The notes under the pieces were generated by a model. It was not told where the DNA came from. It searched no databases and saw only the letters and a program-made list of their open reading frames with translations. Source: Nocardia rhamnosiphila NBRC 108938 (GTDB lineage Bacteria; Actinomycetota; Actinomycetes; Mycobacteriales; Mycobacteriaceae). From it: a DNA stretch of 64,000 bases. Shown piece by piece: positions 35,067-43,296 of the stretch; position 1 is the first letter of the stretch, and each line of letters starts with the position of its first letter. Position numbers and translations under genes: made by a program. The stretch is from positions 1-64,000 of the forward strand of contig NZ_JOAJ01000003.1 of NCBI RefSeq assembly GCF_000720425.1, in the 5' to 3' direction.

Positions 35067-35909
35067 ATGCCCGACGGTTCCACCCCCGCCTCCGACGCGG
35101 CCGGCTACACCGTCCGCGCGGTCGCCGAGCGGCTCGGTATCCCGACCGCCACCCTGCGCAGCTGGAACCGTCGCTACGAGATCGGCCCCACCGGCCACCG
35201 GCCGGGCACCCACCGGCTGTACACCGAAGCCGATATCGTCCAGCTCGATCGGATGCTCGGACTCATCCGCGGCGGCGCCACCCCGGCCGGTGCCGCGGCC
35301 GCGGTGCGCACCCCGGCCGTCGCCCCCGGCGACCTGTCCTCGCTGCTGTCCGCCGCCTTCGCCCTCGACTATCGGTCGGTGACAGCGCAATTGGCCGGCG
35401 CGCTGCGGACCTACGGCGTGATCGACACATGGGAACGACTGTGCCGCCCGGCTTTCGCCGAGATCGTCGCCCGCCAGCTGGGCGGCGAGGGCTGCATCGA
35501 TGTCGAACATCTGCTCTCGTGGTGCATCACCTCGGCGCTACACCGCAACAACCCGCCGGACCGGCTGCGCCCGCGGCCGATCGTGCTCGCCTGCACCGGC
35601 GGCGAATCCCACGCGCTCCCCCTCGAGGTGCTGCGGGCCGCGCTGGCGGAGCTCGAAATCGGGGCGCAGATGCTCGGGGCGGATGTGCCCACCACCGCCC
35701 TCGCCGACACTCTGGCGCGTCTGGGCCGGCCGGCCGAACTGGTGCTGTGGTCGCAGCACGAGTCGACGGCACTGACCTCCAGTGTGCGGGCCGGCACCGA
35801 CGCCGGCGCGCAGGTCTTCGTCGGCGGCCCGGGCTGGGACGCGGTCATCCTCCCGGCGGCGGTCGTACGCCTGGCGAGCCTTCCCGAGGCGATCCGGCGA
35901 CTCGGCTGA
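35067..35909 (+). CDS. MerR-family LitR/CarH-like regulator with B12-binding-type domain
   Basis: This 280-residue protein has an N-terminal MerR helix-turn-helix (YTVRAVAERLGIPTATLRSW, then NRRYEIGPTGHRPGTHRLYT), a four-helix bundle (about 95-175) and a C-terminal Rossmann-like domain of the cobalamin-binding type (VLACTGGESHALPLEVL). CarH/LitR proteins hold adenosylcobalamin, repress in the dark and release DNA on light. Here the bundle motif Wx9EH reads WERLCRPAFAEI, so the upper-ligand His is replaced by Ile, and the lower motif is GGESH rather than a strict DxHxxG. B12 binding is thus uncertain. Matching 11-bp repeats flank the gene on both sides. Confidence 0.82.
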   Translation: MPDGSTPASDAAGYTVRAVAERLGIPTATLRSWNRRYEIGPTGHRPGTHRLYTEADIVQLDRMLGLIRGGATPAGAAAAVRTPAVAPGDLSSLLSAAFALDYRSVTAQLAGALRTYGVIDTWERLCRPAFAEIVARQLGGEGCIDVEHLLSWCITSALHRNNPPDRLRPRPIVLACTGGESHALPLEVLRAALAELEIGAQMLGADVPTTALADTLARLGRPAELVLWSQHESTALTSSVRAGTDAGAQVFVGGPGWDAVILPAAVVRLASLPEAIRRLG

Positions 35910-36030
35910 GTCCGGTCCCGCCCGCTCGTTCACCCTCATCCATCCGCTATCCCGAAAACGGCGAACCTCTTCGCGACCACGCGCCCGATCGACCGCGGAG
36001 CGGCACCCGGCTGGCCATCTACCATAAAAC

Positions 36031-36052
36031 GATGCATACTCGATGCAGACCT
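36031..36052. promoter_or_regulatory. 11-bp direct-repeat site 2 (LitR/CarH-type)
   Basis: GATGCATACTC followed directly by GATGCAGACCT matches site 1 at 34831 in 20 of 22 positions with the same 11-bp period. It precedes the second 37-residue ORF by 29 bp and the SDR gene beyond. Two such sites around one MerR gene argue for a real operator rather than chance. Confidence 0.65.
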
Positions 36053-36081
36053 GGCCGATGGTCATCGAGCAGAGGAGCGTC

Positions 36082-36195
36082 ATGACCGAGCAGCGCGAAC
36101 CGGACCGGTCCCGTCCCTGGGTCACGCCTGTGGCACGCGCGATCCGATGGGTATATCGACAAGACGAGCGCGCTCGGTTTCGACCCCGCGTTTAG
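36082..36195 (+). CDS. 37-residue basic peptide
   Basis: AGAGGAG lies four bases before ATG 36082. The peptide (MTEQREPDRSRPWVTPVARA, then IRWVYRQDERARFRPRV) is strongly basic, without a membrane segment. It is the first ORF after direct-repeat site 2 and is followed after about 100 bp by the SDR gene, so it may be a leader or a small regulon member. No homologue is known to me. Confidence 0.5.
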   Translation: MTEQREPDRSRPWVTPVARAIRWVYRQDERARFRPRV

Positions 36196-36298
36196 CGCAT
36201 GTGGCGGTTGCCTCCGGCGTATGCCGGCACGGGCCGCCGCAGCGGCTTTCCGGAGGTCGGGCAGTTCGTGCCGACGAGACGAGGCGAGGTGTGATCCG

Positions 36299-37264
36299 AT
36301 GATCCGTACAGTCGACGCTCTGCTCGACCGGGCCATAGTGCCCGGCTACACCCGCCTCGGGTACCACCTGCGCAAGGTCTCCTGGACCCGTGACGATCCG
36401 CCCACCGGCGCCCTGCACGGCAAAACCGCCCTGATCACCGGCGCGACCTCGGGAATCGGCAAATCGATCGCCACCGGCTTCGCGGGCTTGGGCGCCCGCA
36501 CTGTGCTCGCGGTCCGGGACCCGGCCCGCGGCGAGCGCGCACGCCGGCAGATCCTCGGCGCGGTCCCCGAGGCCCAGGTGGAACTCGAGATATGCGATCC
36601 CGCCGAACCCGGCAGTGTCGACGCCTGCGCCCGGGCCGTGCACGAACGCCACGACGCGCTGGACATACTCGTCCACAATGCGGGAATACTGCCCGGCGAC
36701 CGCACCGAGAACTCCGCCGGCCACGAATTGAGCCTGGCCACCCATGTCCTCGGCCCGCTACGCCTCACCGACCGGCTCGCTCCGCTGCTCGCCGCCTCCG
36801 GCGACGCCCGCATCATCTTCGTGGCCTCCGGCGGGATGTACACGCAACCGCTGCCGTTCCGGGATCCGCAGTATCGCCGCGGGGAATACCGGGGTGCCAC
36901 CGCCTATGCCCGCACCAAGCGAATGCAGGTGGCGTTCGGGCCGCTGCTGGACGGGCGCCTCGCCGACCACGGGGTCAGCGTCCACAGTATGCATCCGGGC
37001 TGGGTTGCCACACCCGGGATCACCGCCGCACTCCCCCGTTTCGGTTCCGCGCTGCGCCCGGCGATGCGCACCGCCGCCGAGGGTGCCGATACCGCGGTAT
37101 GGTTGGCCACCACCACCCCGGCTCCGCTGTCCGGTCATTTCTGGCACGACCGGCGTATCCGTGACGAGCACTATCTGCGCCACACCCGCTATGCGGAGGG
37201 CAACCTGCTGTCACTGTGGGAGTACTGCCTCGACGCGGCGGGTGTGCCGTTGCGTCCGCACTGA
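36299..37264 (+). CDS. Short-chain dehydrogenase/reductase
   Basis: This 321-residue SDR has a 40-residue N-terminal extension (IRTVDALLDRAIVPGYTRLG) before TGATSGIGKSI, then NAGI and an active site YARTK (Tyr-x-x-x-Lys). The C-terminus is long (HFWHDRRIRDEHYLRHTRYA). Similar dehydrogenases acting on lipids or retinoid-like alcohols occur in LitR-controlled clusters beside lipocalins, which fits its place after direct-repeat site 2. ATG 36299 is supported by GAGG upstream. Substrate is unknown. Confidence 0.8.
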   Translation: MIRTVDALLDRAIVPGYTRLGYHLRKVSWTRDDPPTGALHGKTALITGATSGIGKSIATGFAGLGARTVLAVRDPARGERARRQILGAVPEAQVELEICDPAEPGSVDACARAVHERHDALDILVHNAGILPGDRTENSAGHELSLATHVLGPLRLTDRLAPLLAASGDARIIFVASGGMYTQPLPFRDPQYRRGEYRGATAYARTKRMQVAFGPLLDGRLADHGVSVHSMHPGWVATPGITAALPRFGSALRPAMRTAAEGADTAVWLATTTPAPLSGHFWHDRRIRDEHYLRHTRYAEGNLLSLWEYCLDAAGVPLRPH

Positions 37265-37379
37265 CGCCCCGCGCCGCGGCCGCATCGGGCCCGGCGGATC
37301 CGGCAACCGATGAATTCCGCACGCCCACGCCGTCGTTCACTGTGAGTCCGCGTGGATCTCGTTGCGAGAAGGAGTCCCG

Positions 37380-38489
37380 ATGCCGGATACCGATCACGAC
37401 CCCGCCGCCCCGCGGCGGCTGGCGCAGCATCCGACCGTCCAGCGGATGGCCGGCCGTGAGCGCGAAAAACCCGACCCGGTCCTCGCCGCCGACCGGCTCC
37501 GCGAGATCTGCCTCGCGGCCGGCGCCGATGATGTGGGGTTCGTCGCCGTCGAGGACCCGCGGGTGGCCGACGAACTCGAGCACGCACGGGCGATCCTGCC
37601 CGCCGCACGCACATTCGTCTCGTTCTGTGTGCGGATGAACCGGGACAATCTGCGCAGTCCGCAGCGCAGTCTCGCCAATACCGAGTTCAATCACGCCGAC
37701 GACGAGACCAACGCGGTGTCCCGCCGGATCACCCGCGCGCTCCAGGACGCCGGCTACCGCGCGGTCTATCCCGCGCCGGGATATCCGATGGAAGTGCAAC
37801 AGTTTCCCGGGCGTATCTGGGTGATCGCGCACAAGGTGGTGGCCGAGGCCGCCGGGCTGGGCGTCATGGGCATCCATCGCAATGTGATCCACCCCCGGTT
37901 CGGCAATTTCGTCCTGCTCGGCACCGTGGTCACCGACGCGGTGATCGACACCCCGAGCGCACCGCTGGATTTCAATCCCTGCCTGGAATGCAAACTGTGT
38001 GTCTCCGCCTGCCCGGTGGGTGCGATCACCCCGGACGGCGGTTTCGATTTCCAGGCGTGCTACACGCACAACTACCGGGAGTTCATGGGCGGCTTCACCG
38101 ATTGGGCGGAAACCGTCGCCGACAGCGCCGACCGCGACGAATACCGGCAGCGGGTCACCACCGGGGAATCGTTCTCGATGTGGCAGAGCCTGTCGTTCAA
38201 ACCGAACTACAAGGCCGGCTACTGCATGGCCGTGTGCCCGGCCGGCGAGGACGTGATCGGCGCCTACCTCGACGATCGCCGAGCCCACCTCGACGAGGTG
38301 GTCCGGCCACTGCAGAGCAAGACCGAGCCGGTGTACGTGCTACCCGGTTCGGCGGCCGAAGAGCATGTCGCGCGCCGCTTCCCGAACAAGACACCGCAGC
38401 AGGTCACCAATGGTTTCCCGGACGAGGTCAACGATCTGCTCGACCAGATCGGCCCGCGCCCGCGGGGCGGCGCCGGCGAGACCGCGTAA
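37380..38489 (+). CDS. QueG-like double [4Fe-4S] reductase
   Basis: This 369-residue protein starts at ATG 37380, five bases after AAGGAG. A two-cluster ferredoxin domain is seen (CLECKLCVSACPVG and GYCMAVCPAG, about residues 205-220 and 280-290). Upstream the segment HPRFGNFVLLGTVVTDAVID resembles epoxyqueuosine reductase QueG and reductive dehalogenases, which are cobalamin enzymes. It lacks QueG's C-terminal HEAT repeats, so a queuosine role is doubtful. Nearby cob genes and the B12-type regulator make a cobalamin-dependent reductase plausible but unproven. Confidence 0.7.
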   Translation: MPDTDHDPAAPRRLAQHPTVQRMAGREREKPDPVLAADRLREICLAAGADDVGFVAVEDPRVADELEHARAILPAARTFVSFCVRMNRDNLRSPQRSLANTEFNHADDETNAVSRRITRALQDAGYRAVYPAPGYPMEVQQFPGRIWVIAHKVVAEAAGLGVMGIHRNVIHPRFGNFVLLGTVVTDAVIDTPSAPLDFNPCLECKLCVSACPVGAITPDGGFDFQACYTHNYREFMGGFTDWAETVADSADRDEYRQRVTTGESFSMWQSLSFKPNYKAGYCMAVCPAGEDVIGAYLDDRRAHLDEVVRPLQSKTEPVYVLPGSAAEEHVARRFPNKTPQQVTNGFPDEVNDLLDQIGPRPRGGAGETA

Positions 38490-38712
38490 GCCCGCTCCGC
38501 TCCGCCGGTGAGACGGGTGCCGCTCCGGTAACGGTGTCCTTCGACGACCCGGCCCGGGGCCTGGGCCGTCCTCGACATCTCGTGGCCGCACCACACCGGG
38601 CGGGAGATCGTCGATCAGTGGTGGGCGGCGGCTCCACTGTGACCCGGGTACCCCGGCGGCCGAGGCCCACCCGCACCGGCCCGGTGCGCTCGGCCCGGCA
38701 TAGGGTGTCGGC

Positions 38713-39348
38713 ATGCCCGACACGCGCACCAGCTACGTCACCGACGCGGCCGAGATCTACCGCCGGTCGTTCGCGATCATCCGAGCCGAGGCCGAGCTGG
38801 ACCGGTTCCCGGCCGATATCGCGCAGGTCGTCGTGCGGATGATCCACGGCTGCGGCCAGGTCGACCTGGCCGGGGACGTGCTGTTCACCCCGGGGGTGGT
38901 GGCCGCGGCGCGGGCCGCGCTGCGCGCCGGCGCGCCGATTCTGTGCGATGCGAACATGGTCGCCTCGGGAGTCACCCGGACCCGGCTGCCCGCGGACAAC
39001 GAGGTGCTGTGCCTGTTGCGGGACCCCCGGGTACCGGAGCTGGCGGCCGAACTCGGGACCACCCGGTCGGCGGCGGCACTGGAGTTGTGGCGGGAGCGGC
39101 TCGACGGCGCGGTGGTGGCCATCGGCAATGCGCCGACCGCGCTGTTCCACCTGCTGGACATGATCGCGGCGGGCGCCCTGAAACCGGCCGCCGTGCTCGG
39201 TATCCCGGTGGGCTTCGTCGGCGCGGCCGAATCGAAGGACGCGCTCGCCGCGAGCACGGGCGTGGAGTATCTGACGGTGCGCGGGCGGCGCGGCGGCAGC
39301 GCCATCACCGCGTCCGCCCTGAATGCGATTGCGAGCGAAGTGGAATGA
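38713..39348 (+). CDS. cobH: Precorrin-8X methylmutase CobH
   Basis: This 211-residue enzyme moves the C-11 methyl to C-12, turning precorrin-8X into hydrogenobyrinic acid. The catalytic His is in [13 protein letters not shown], and [14 protein letters not shown] and [12 protein letters not shown] are conserved stretches. Its stop overlaps the cobIJ start by four bases (ATGA). The 223 bases before it hold a protein-like C-terminal fragment but no clear gene. Confidence 0.93.
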   Translation: MPDTRTSYVTDAAEIYRRSFAIIRAEAELDRFPADIAQVVVRMIHGCGQVDLAGDVLFTPGVVAAARAALRAGAPILCDANMVASGVTRTRLPADNEVLCLLRDPRVPELAAELGTTRSAAALELWRERLDGAVVAIGNAPTALFHLLDMIAAGALKPAAVLGIPVGFVGAAESKDALAASTGVEYLTVRGRRGGSAITASALNAIASEVE

Positions 39349-40919
39349 CGGTGGCTACGGGAAAGCTGTGGGGGGTCGGGCTGGGCCCGGGCGATCCGGA
39401 ACTGGTGACGGTGAAGGCGGCCCGGGTGATCGCCGCGGCCGATGTGATCGCGTTCCACAGTGCCCGGCACGGCCGCAGTATCTCGCGCGGTATCGCCGAA
39501 CCGTACATGCGGCCGGGCCAGCTCGAGGAACACCTGGTCTACCCGGTCACCACCGAGACCACCGATCATCCCGGCGGTTACCAGGGCGCGATCGACGAGT
39601 TCTACGCCGCGGCGGCCGAACGGCTGGCCGCGCATCTGGCGGCGGGCCGGTCGGTGGCGCTGCTGGCCGCCGGGGACCCGCTTTTCTACAGCTCCTATAT
39701 GCATATGCACCGCCGGCTGGCCGACCGGTTCGAGGCGGAGATCGTCCCCGGAATCACCTCGGTGAGCGCCGCGTCGGCGGCCCTGGCCACTCCGCTGGTG
39801 GAGGGTGAACAGGTACTGACGGTTCTGCCCGCGACCCTGCCCGCCGACGAACTGACCCGCCGCCTCGCCGACAGCGAGGCCGCCGCGATCATGAAACTCG
39901 GCCGCACCTACCCGGCCGTCCGCAAGGCGCTCGCCGACTCCGGCCGCCTCGACCGGGCCTACTACGTCGAACGGGCCAGCACCGGACGCGAGCGGGTGCT
40001 CCCCGCCGGCGACGTGGACGACGCCCAGGTCCCGTATTTCGCGATCACCCTCGTCCCGGGCCCCGAACCGACCACTCCGGTCCCCGCCCGCCGGGGCTCT
40101 GCGGCCGCCGAACCGGTGACCCGCGCGGCGAGCACCCCGGCAGCCGAGAGCGCCGCGCCGAGCGGCGCCACGGACGCCGGAGAGGTGGTGGTCGTCGGTC
40201 TGGGCCCGGGCGATACGCGCTGGACCACCCCGGAAGTCTCCGCCGCGCTCGCCGCCGCCACCGACCTCGTCGGCTACACCACCTATATCGACCGCGTCCC
40301 GGCCCGCCCCGGTCAGCGGCGGCACAGCAGTGACAACCGGGTCGAATCCGAACGCGCCGCCATGGCCCTGGACCTCGCCCGCCGCGGCGGGCGGGTCGCC
40401 GTGGTCTCCTCGGGCGACCCGGGGGTGTTCGCGATGGCCGCGGCCGTCCTGGAGGAATCCGCGGACCCGCAGTGGGCGGGGGTGCCGGTGCGGGTCCTGC
40501 CCGGAATAACGGCGGCGAACGCGGTGGCCAGCCGCGTCGGCGCCCCGCTCGGACACGACTACGCCACGATTTCCCTGTCCGACCGCCTCAAACCGTGGGA
40601 CGTGGTGGCCCGGCGCCTGGCGGCGGTGGCCGCGGCCGATATGGCCATCGCCGTCTACAACCCGGCCTCGAGCAAACGCACCTGGCAGGTGGGCGCGATG
40701 AAGGACATCCTGCTGGCCCACCGCGCACCGGACACCCCGGTGGTTCTCGGCCGCGATGTGGGCGGCCCGGGCGAATCGGTGCGGGTGGTGACGCTGGGCG
40801 AACTGGAACCCGCCGAGGTCGATATGCGGACCCTGCTGATCATCGGCGCCTCCACCACCACGGTTGTCGAGGGCGCCGGCGCATCGCGGGTCTACACCGC
40901 GCGGCGCTACCACGCCTGA
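39345..40919 (+). CDS. cobIJ: Fused CobI-CobJ methyltransferase
   Basis: This 524-residue protein is a fusion of precorrin-2 C20-methyltransferase CobI (about residues 1-235; [45 protein letters not shown]) and precorrin-3B C17-methyltransferase CobJ (about 280-524; [61 protein letters not shown]). They are joined by an Ala/Pro/Ser-rich linker of about 40 residues. Both are SAM-dependent corrin enzymes. The fusion is usual in Mycobacteriales. ATG 39345 overlaps cobH. Confidence 0.94.
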   Translation: MTVATGKLWGVGLGPGDPELVTVKAARVIAAADVIAFHSARHGRSISRGIAEPYMRPGQLEEHLVYPVTTETTDHPGGYQGAIDEFYAAAAERLAAHLAAGRSVALLAAGDPLFYSSYMHMHRRLADRFEAEIVPGITSVSAASAALATPLVEGEQVLTVLPATLPADELTRRLADSEAAAIMKLGRTYPAVRKALADSGRLDRAYYVERASTGRERVLPAGDVDDAQVPYFAITLVPGPEPTTPVPARRGSAAAEPVTRAASTPAAESAAPSGATDAGEVVVVGLGPGDTRWTTPEVSAALAAATDLVGYTTYIDRVPARPGQRRHSSDNRVESERAAMALDLARRGGRVAVVSSGDPGVFAMAAAVLEESADPQWAGVPVRVLPGITAANAVASRVGAPLGHDYATISLSDRLKPWDVVARRLAAVAAADMAIAVYNPASSKRTWQVGAMKDILLAHRAPDTPVVLGRDVGGPGESVRVVTLGELEPAEVDMRTLLIIGASTTTVVEGAGASRVYTARRYHA

Positions 40920-40938
40920 GCCGAACCCATCCGATAGC

Positions 40939-40953
40939 ATTCCACTATGGAAT
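40939..40953. promoter_or_regulatory. Palindrome before the PadR gene
   Basis: ATTCCA-CTA-TGGAAT is a perfect 6-bp inverted repeat, with AGC..GC-type flanks, 22 bp before the padR-like start. It is AT-rich against the background and is a likely autoregulatory operator. Confidence 0.45.
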
Positions 40954-40975
40954 AGCGACGGTGGAAGGACACGTG

Positions 40976-41503
40976 GTGAACGGCAAACAGAAGCGGCCGC
41001 TGAATTCCACGGCCGCCTCACTTCTGGGTTTTCTGCACGAGGGGCCGATGTCGGGCTGGGACCTGGTGACGCTGGCCCAGGACCGCATCGGCGATTTCTG
41101 GACCATCACGCAAAGCCAGGTCTACCGGGAACTCGCCACCATGGATTCGGCGGGCCTGGTCGTCAAGGGCGAAACCGGTGCCCGCGAACGCACTCCGTAC
41201 CGCATCACCGAGGCCGGCCGCGCCGCATTCGCCGAGTGGATCGCGCGCGACCCGAGCCCGGAGACCATCCGGTTCCCGCTGCTGCTCACCCTGCATTTCG
41301 GCGGTCACCTCGAACCGGCGCATCTGGCCTCGATCATCGACAACGCCCGCAAGGTTCACCAGGAACGGCTGGACCGCTACCGCGCCGAGGAAGCGGGCCC
41401 GGATCTGTCCCCGCACACCCGGGCGACGCTGGAATTCGGTATCGGATACGAGCGCGCGGTCCTGGACTGGTTCGACCGGCTCCCCGAACTGCTCGGCTCC
41501 TGA
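40976..41503 (+). CDS. PadR-family regulator
   Basis: This 175-residue protein has a PadR winged helix (STAASLLGFLHEGPMSGWDL, then QSQVYRELATMDSAGLV) and a C-terminal dimerisation helix (VHQERLDRYRAEEAGP) of the Vir type. PadR proteins repress stress or efflux genes and respond to phenolics or drugs. GTG 40976 is set by AAGGA upstream. A palindrome precedes it. It starts 56 bp after cobIJ; its target is not evident. Confidence 0.88.
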   Translation: MNGKQKRPLNSTAASLLGFLHEGPMSGWDLVTLAQDRIGDFWTITQSQVYRELATMDSAGLVVKGETGARERTPYRITEAGRAAFAEWIARDPSPETIRFPLLLTLHFGGHLEPAHLASIIDNARKVHQERLDRYRAEEAGPDLSPHTRATLEFGIGYERAVLDWFDRLPELLGS

Positions 41504-41810
41504 ACGCGCGTCACCCCTCTCGCGCCGGCCTTCGCAGCTACCCCTGGTCGGAAGCCGAACCCGAGCGGTGGCTGCGGGACGACCCCGGTTTCCCGCGCAG
41601 CGCCGCCGAAGCCGAACAGTTCCTCGACGGGCTGGCCTTCGACGACACCGCGCGGGTGCCGCCGCTGCCGCCGGCCACCGACGAGGTCGAACGCGGGACC
41701 GCCGAACGGCACCGACCGGCGGATTCCGCCGAGCGCGGGGTGGAACGGCCGACCGCGCCGAGCACATCCGGCCGGACCGGGTGCCGTCCGGAAGCGGGAC
41801 CCGACATCGA
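41504..41810 (+). other. Coding-like stretch without start or stop
   Basis: After the PadR stop the plus strand has an open frame reading YPWSEAEPERWLRDDPGFPR, SAAEAEQFLDGLAFDDTARV and further acidic sequence. Codon third positions are strongly G/C and the sequence is protein-like, yet there is no ATG/GTG start and the frame runs into the antisense of cobK. It may be a gene remnant fused after a deletion, or chance. Nothing else is seen in these 307 bases. Confidence 0.25.
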
Positions 41811-42584
41811 TCACGGCGTTCCGCCCGGCCGCCCACCCCGGCCCTCGGCGTCCCACGCGGACAGAACTTCTCGCGCTTCCCCGACCGTGGCCACCACCGT
41901 GACACCGGACGGCACGGGTGGACGGTCCACGACCACCACCGGAAGCCCGGCGGCGCGCGCGGCGGTGAGCTTCGCGGCGGTCGCCGTACCCCCGCTGTCC
42001 TTGGTGACCACGACATCGATCCGGTGCCGGGCCAGCAGTTCCGATTCCTCGGCGACCGTGAAAGGCCCACGGGCCAACAGTATTTCGTGCCGTGCGGGAA
42101 GTTCACCCGTCGGCGGGTCGATGGCGCGGATCAGAAACCAGGGCCGGGCATGGCCGGCGAAGGCCGCCACCCCCTGACGGCCGATGGTGAGCAGTATCCG
42201 GTCCCCCAGTCCGGCGGCGGTGTCCGCGGCGGCGGCCGGATCGGGGACCCGGTACCAGCGGTCGCCGGGGCCGGCGGTCCAGCCCGGACGGCTCAACCGG
42301 ATCATGGGCAGTCCGAGTCGCGCGGTGGCCTGCGCGGCATTGGCGGTGATCTTCTCGGCGAAGGGATGGGTGGCGTCGACGACGAGTTCCGTCCGGTTGT
42401 CCGCCAGCCATTCGCGCAGCCCCTCGGCACCGCCGAATCCGCCGATCCGCACCTCGCCCGCGGGCCGGATCGGCTCGGAAACCCGACCGGCGAGCGAGGA
42501 CACTATCTCGTGTTCTCGCTCGCCGGTGAGCAGCCGGGCGAGTTCCCGGGCTTCCCCGGTGCCGCCCAGCAGCAGAATTCTCAG
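41811..42584 (-). CDS. cobK: Precorrin-6A reductase CobK (CTG start)
   Basis: This 257-residue enzyme uses NADPH to reduce precorrin-6A. Conserved features are the N-terminal Rossmann strand LRILLLGGTGEARELARLL, VVDATHPFAEKI and TKDSGG. The family starts just before RILLLGG, and the only codon there is CTG at 42584, overlapping the upstream gene's stop (CTGA); no ATG, GTG or TTG is in a suitable place. ATT at 42578 is a second option. Translation is therefore probably coupled to the preceding secreted-protein gene. Confidence 0.88.
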   Translation of the reverse strand: MRILLLGGTGEARELARLLTGEREHEIVSSLAGRVSEPIRPAGEVRIGGFGGAEGLREWLADNRTELVVDATHPFAEKITANAAQATARLGLPMIRLSRPGWTAGPGDRWYRVPDPAAAADTAAGLGDRILLTIGRQGVAAFAGHARPWFLIRAIDPPTGELPARHEILLARGPFTVAEESELLARHRIDVVVTKDSGGTATAAKLTAARAAGLPVVVVDRPPVPSGVTVVATVGEAREVLSAWDAEGRGGRPGGTP

Positions 42585-43204
42585 GGCTGGCCGCTGAAGT
42601 AGGCGATGGCCGAATCCAGCAGCGGCGGGCCGCCGGCGACCGCGAGGCCGATACCCGCGCCGATGATGGCGCCCGGGATGACGCCGACACCCAGGAACAG
42701 GAGGCCGACAGCCGCGCCGATGGCGGCGCCCACGGCCGCACCCAGCGAGGCCGCCTGCAGTTCGCTCATGAACCACTGCTGGGCCCCGATGAACTGCGCC
42801 TGTGACGGCGCGCCCGCGACCGGCGTGGCCCGCGGGGTCAGCGTCAGCCGGCTGTTGTCCTCGTCGAGGGTGGCGGCGATCGAGACCACCTGGCCATTGG
42901 TGGCCTGGGTGAGCGGGATACTGGTCAGCCGCTCCCCGGCGGCATTGCTCAGCACCACCGCGTCGTTGGCGGCGTCGAGGCTGAACGCACCGCCGGAAAC
43001 CGTGGTGACCAGCGACTTTCCGGCCTCGGCCAGTGCCAGGGTGTAGTCCACGCCGCGATCGTGACCGGTGACCTCCGGAACCGCGTTCTGCTGCTGCTCG
43101 ACAGCGGGCGCCGTCGGAGCGGGCGCCGCGTAGCCCGTGCCCGCGGCGATACCGGTGGCCGCCGCCGCCATGATCGCGGTCGCGGCGAACTTCTTGTATT
43201 TCAC
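42581..43204 (-). CDS. Secreted protein with Gly/Ala-rich hydrophobic tail, in the cobM slot
   Basis: This 207-residue protein starts at GTG 43204 after GGGGAG. It has a signal peptide (FAATAIMAAAATGIAAGTGY), a beta-rich middle (GGAFSLDAANDAVVLSNAAG, TLTPRATPVAG) and a glycine-zipper-like hydrophobic C-terminus (GAAVGAAIGAAVGLLFLGVG). No family is known to me, though similar secreted proteins are common in Nocardia. It lies between cobL and cobK, where mycobacteria carry cobM, and overlaps cobK by four bases. It has no evident cobalamin role. Confidence 0.72.
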   Translation of the reverse strand: MKYKKFAATAIMAAAATGIAAGTGYAAPAPTAPAVEQQQNAVPEVTGHDRGVDYTLALAEAGKSLVTTVSGGAFSLDAANDAVVLSNAAGERLTSIPLTQATNGQVVSIAATLDEDNSRLTLTPRATPVAGAPSQAQFIGAQQWFMSELQAASLGAAVGAAIGAAVGLLFLGVGVIPGAIIGAGIGLAVAGGPPLLDSAIAYFSGQP

Positions 43205-43296
43205 TATCGATCTCCCCGTCGCGCGCGAATCCGCGTGACCCACGCTAGGAACCCCCGTGACCTTACTCCCGATGCCCGATTCGTCCATTCGTGTTG

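Noticed and set aside
38560..38680. Possible second cobalamin riboswitch before cobH (contains CCACTGTGA)
   Set aside because: Only this short match is present; the GGAA...GGTG...CC core and the B12 box seen upstream of cobN are missing, and the stretch reads partly as protein.
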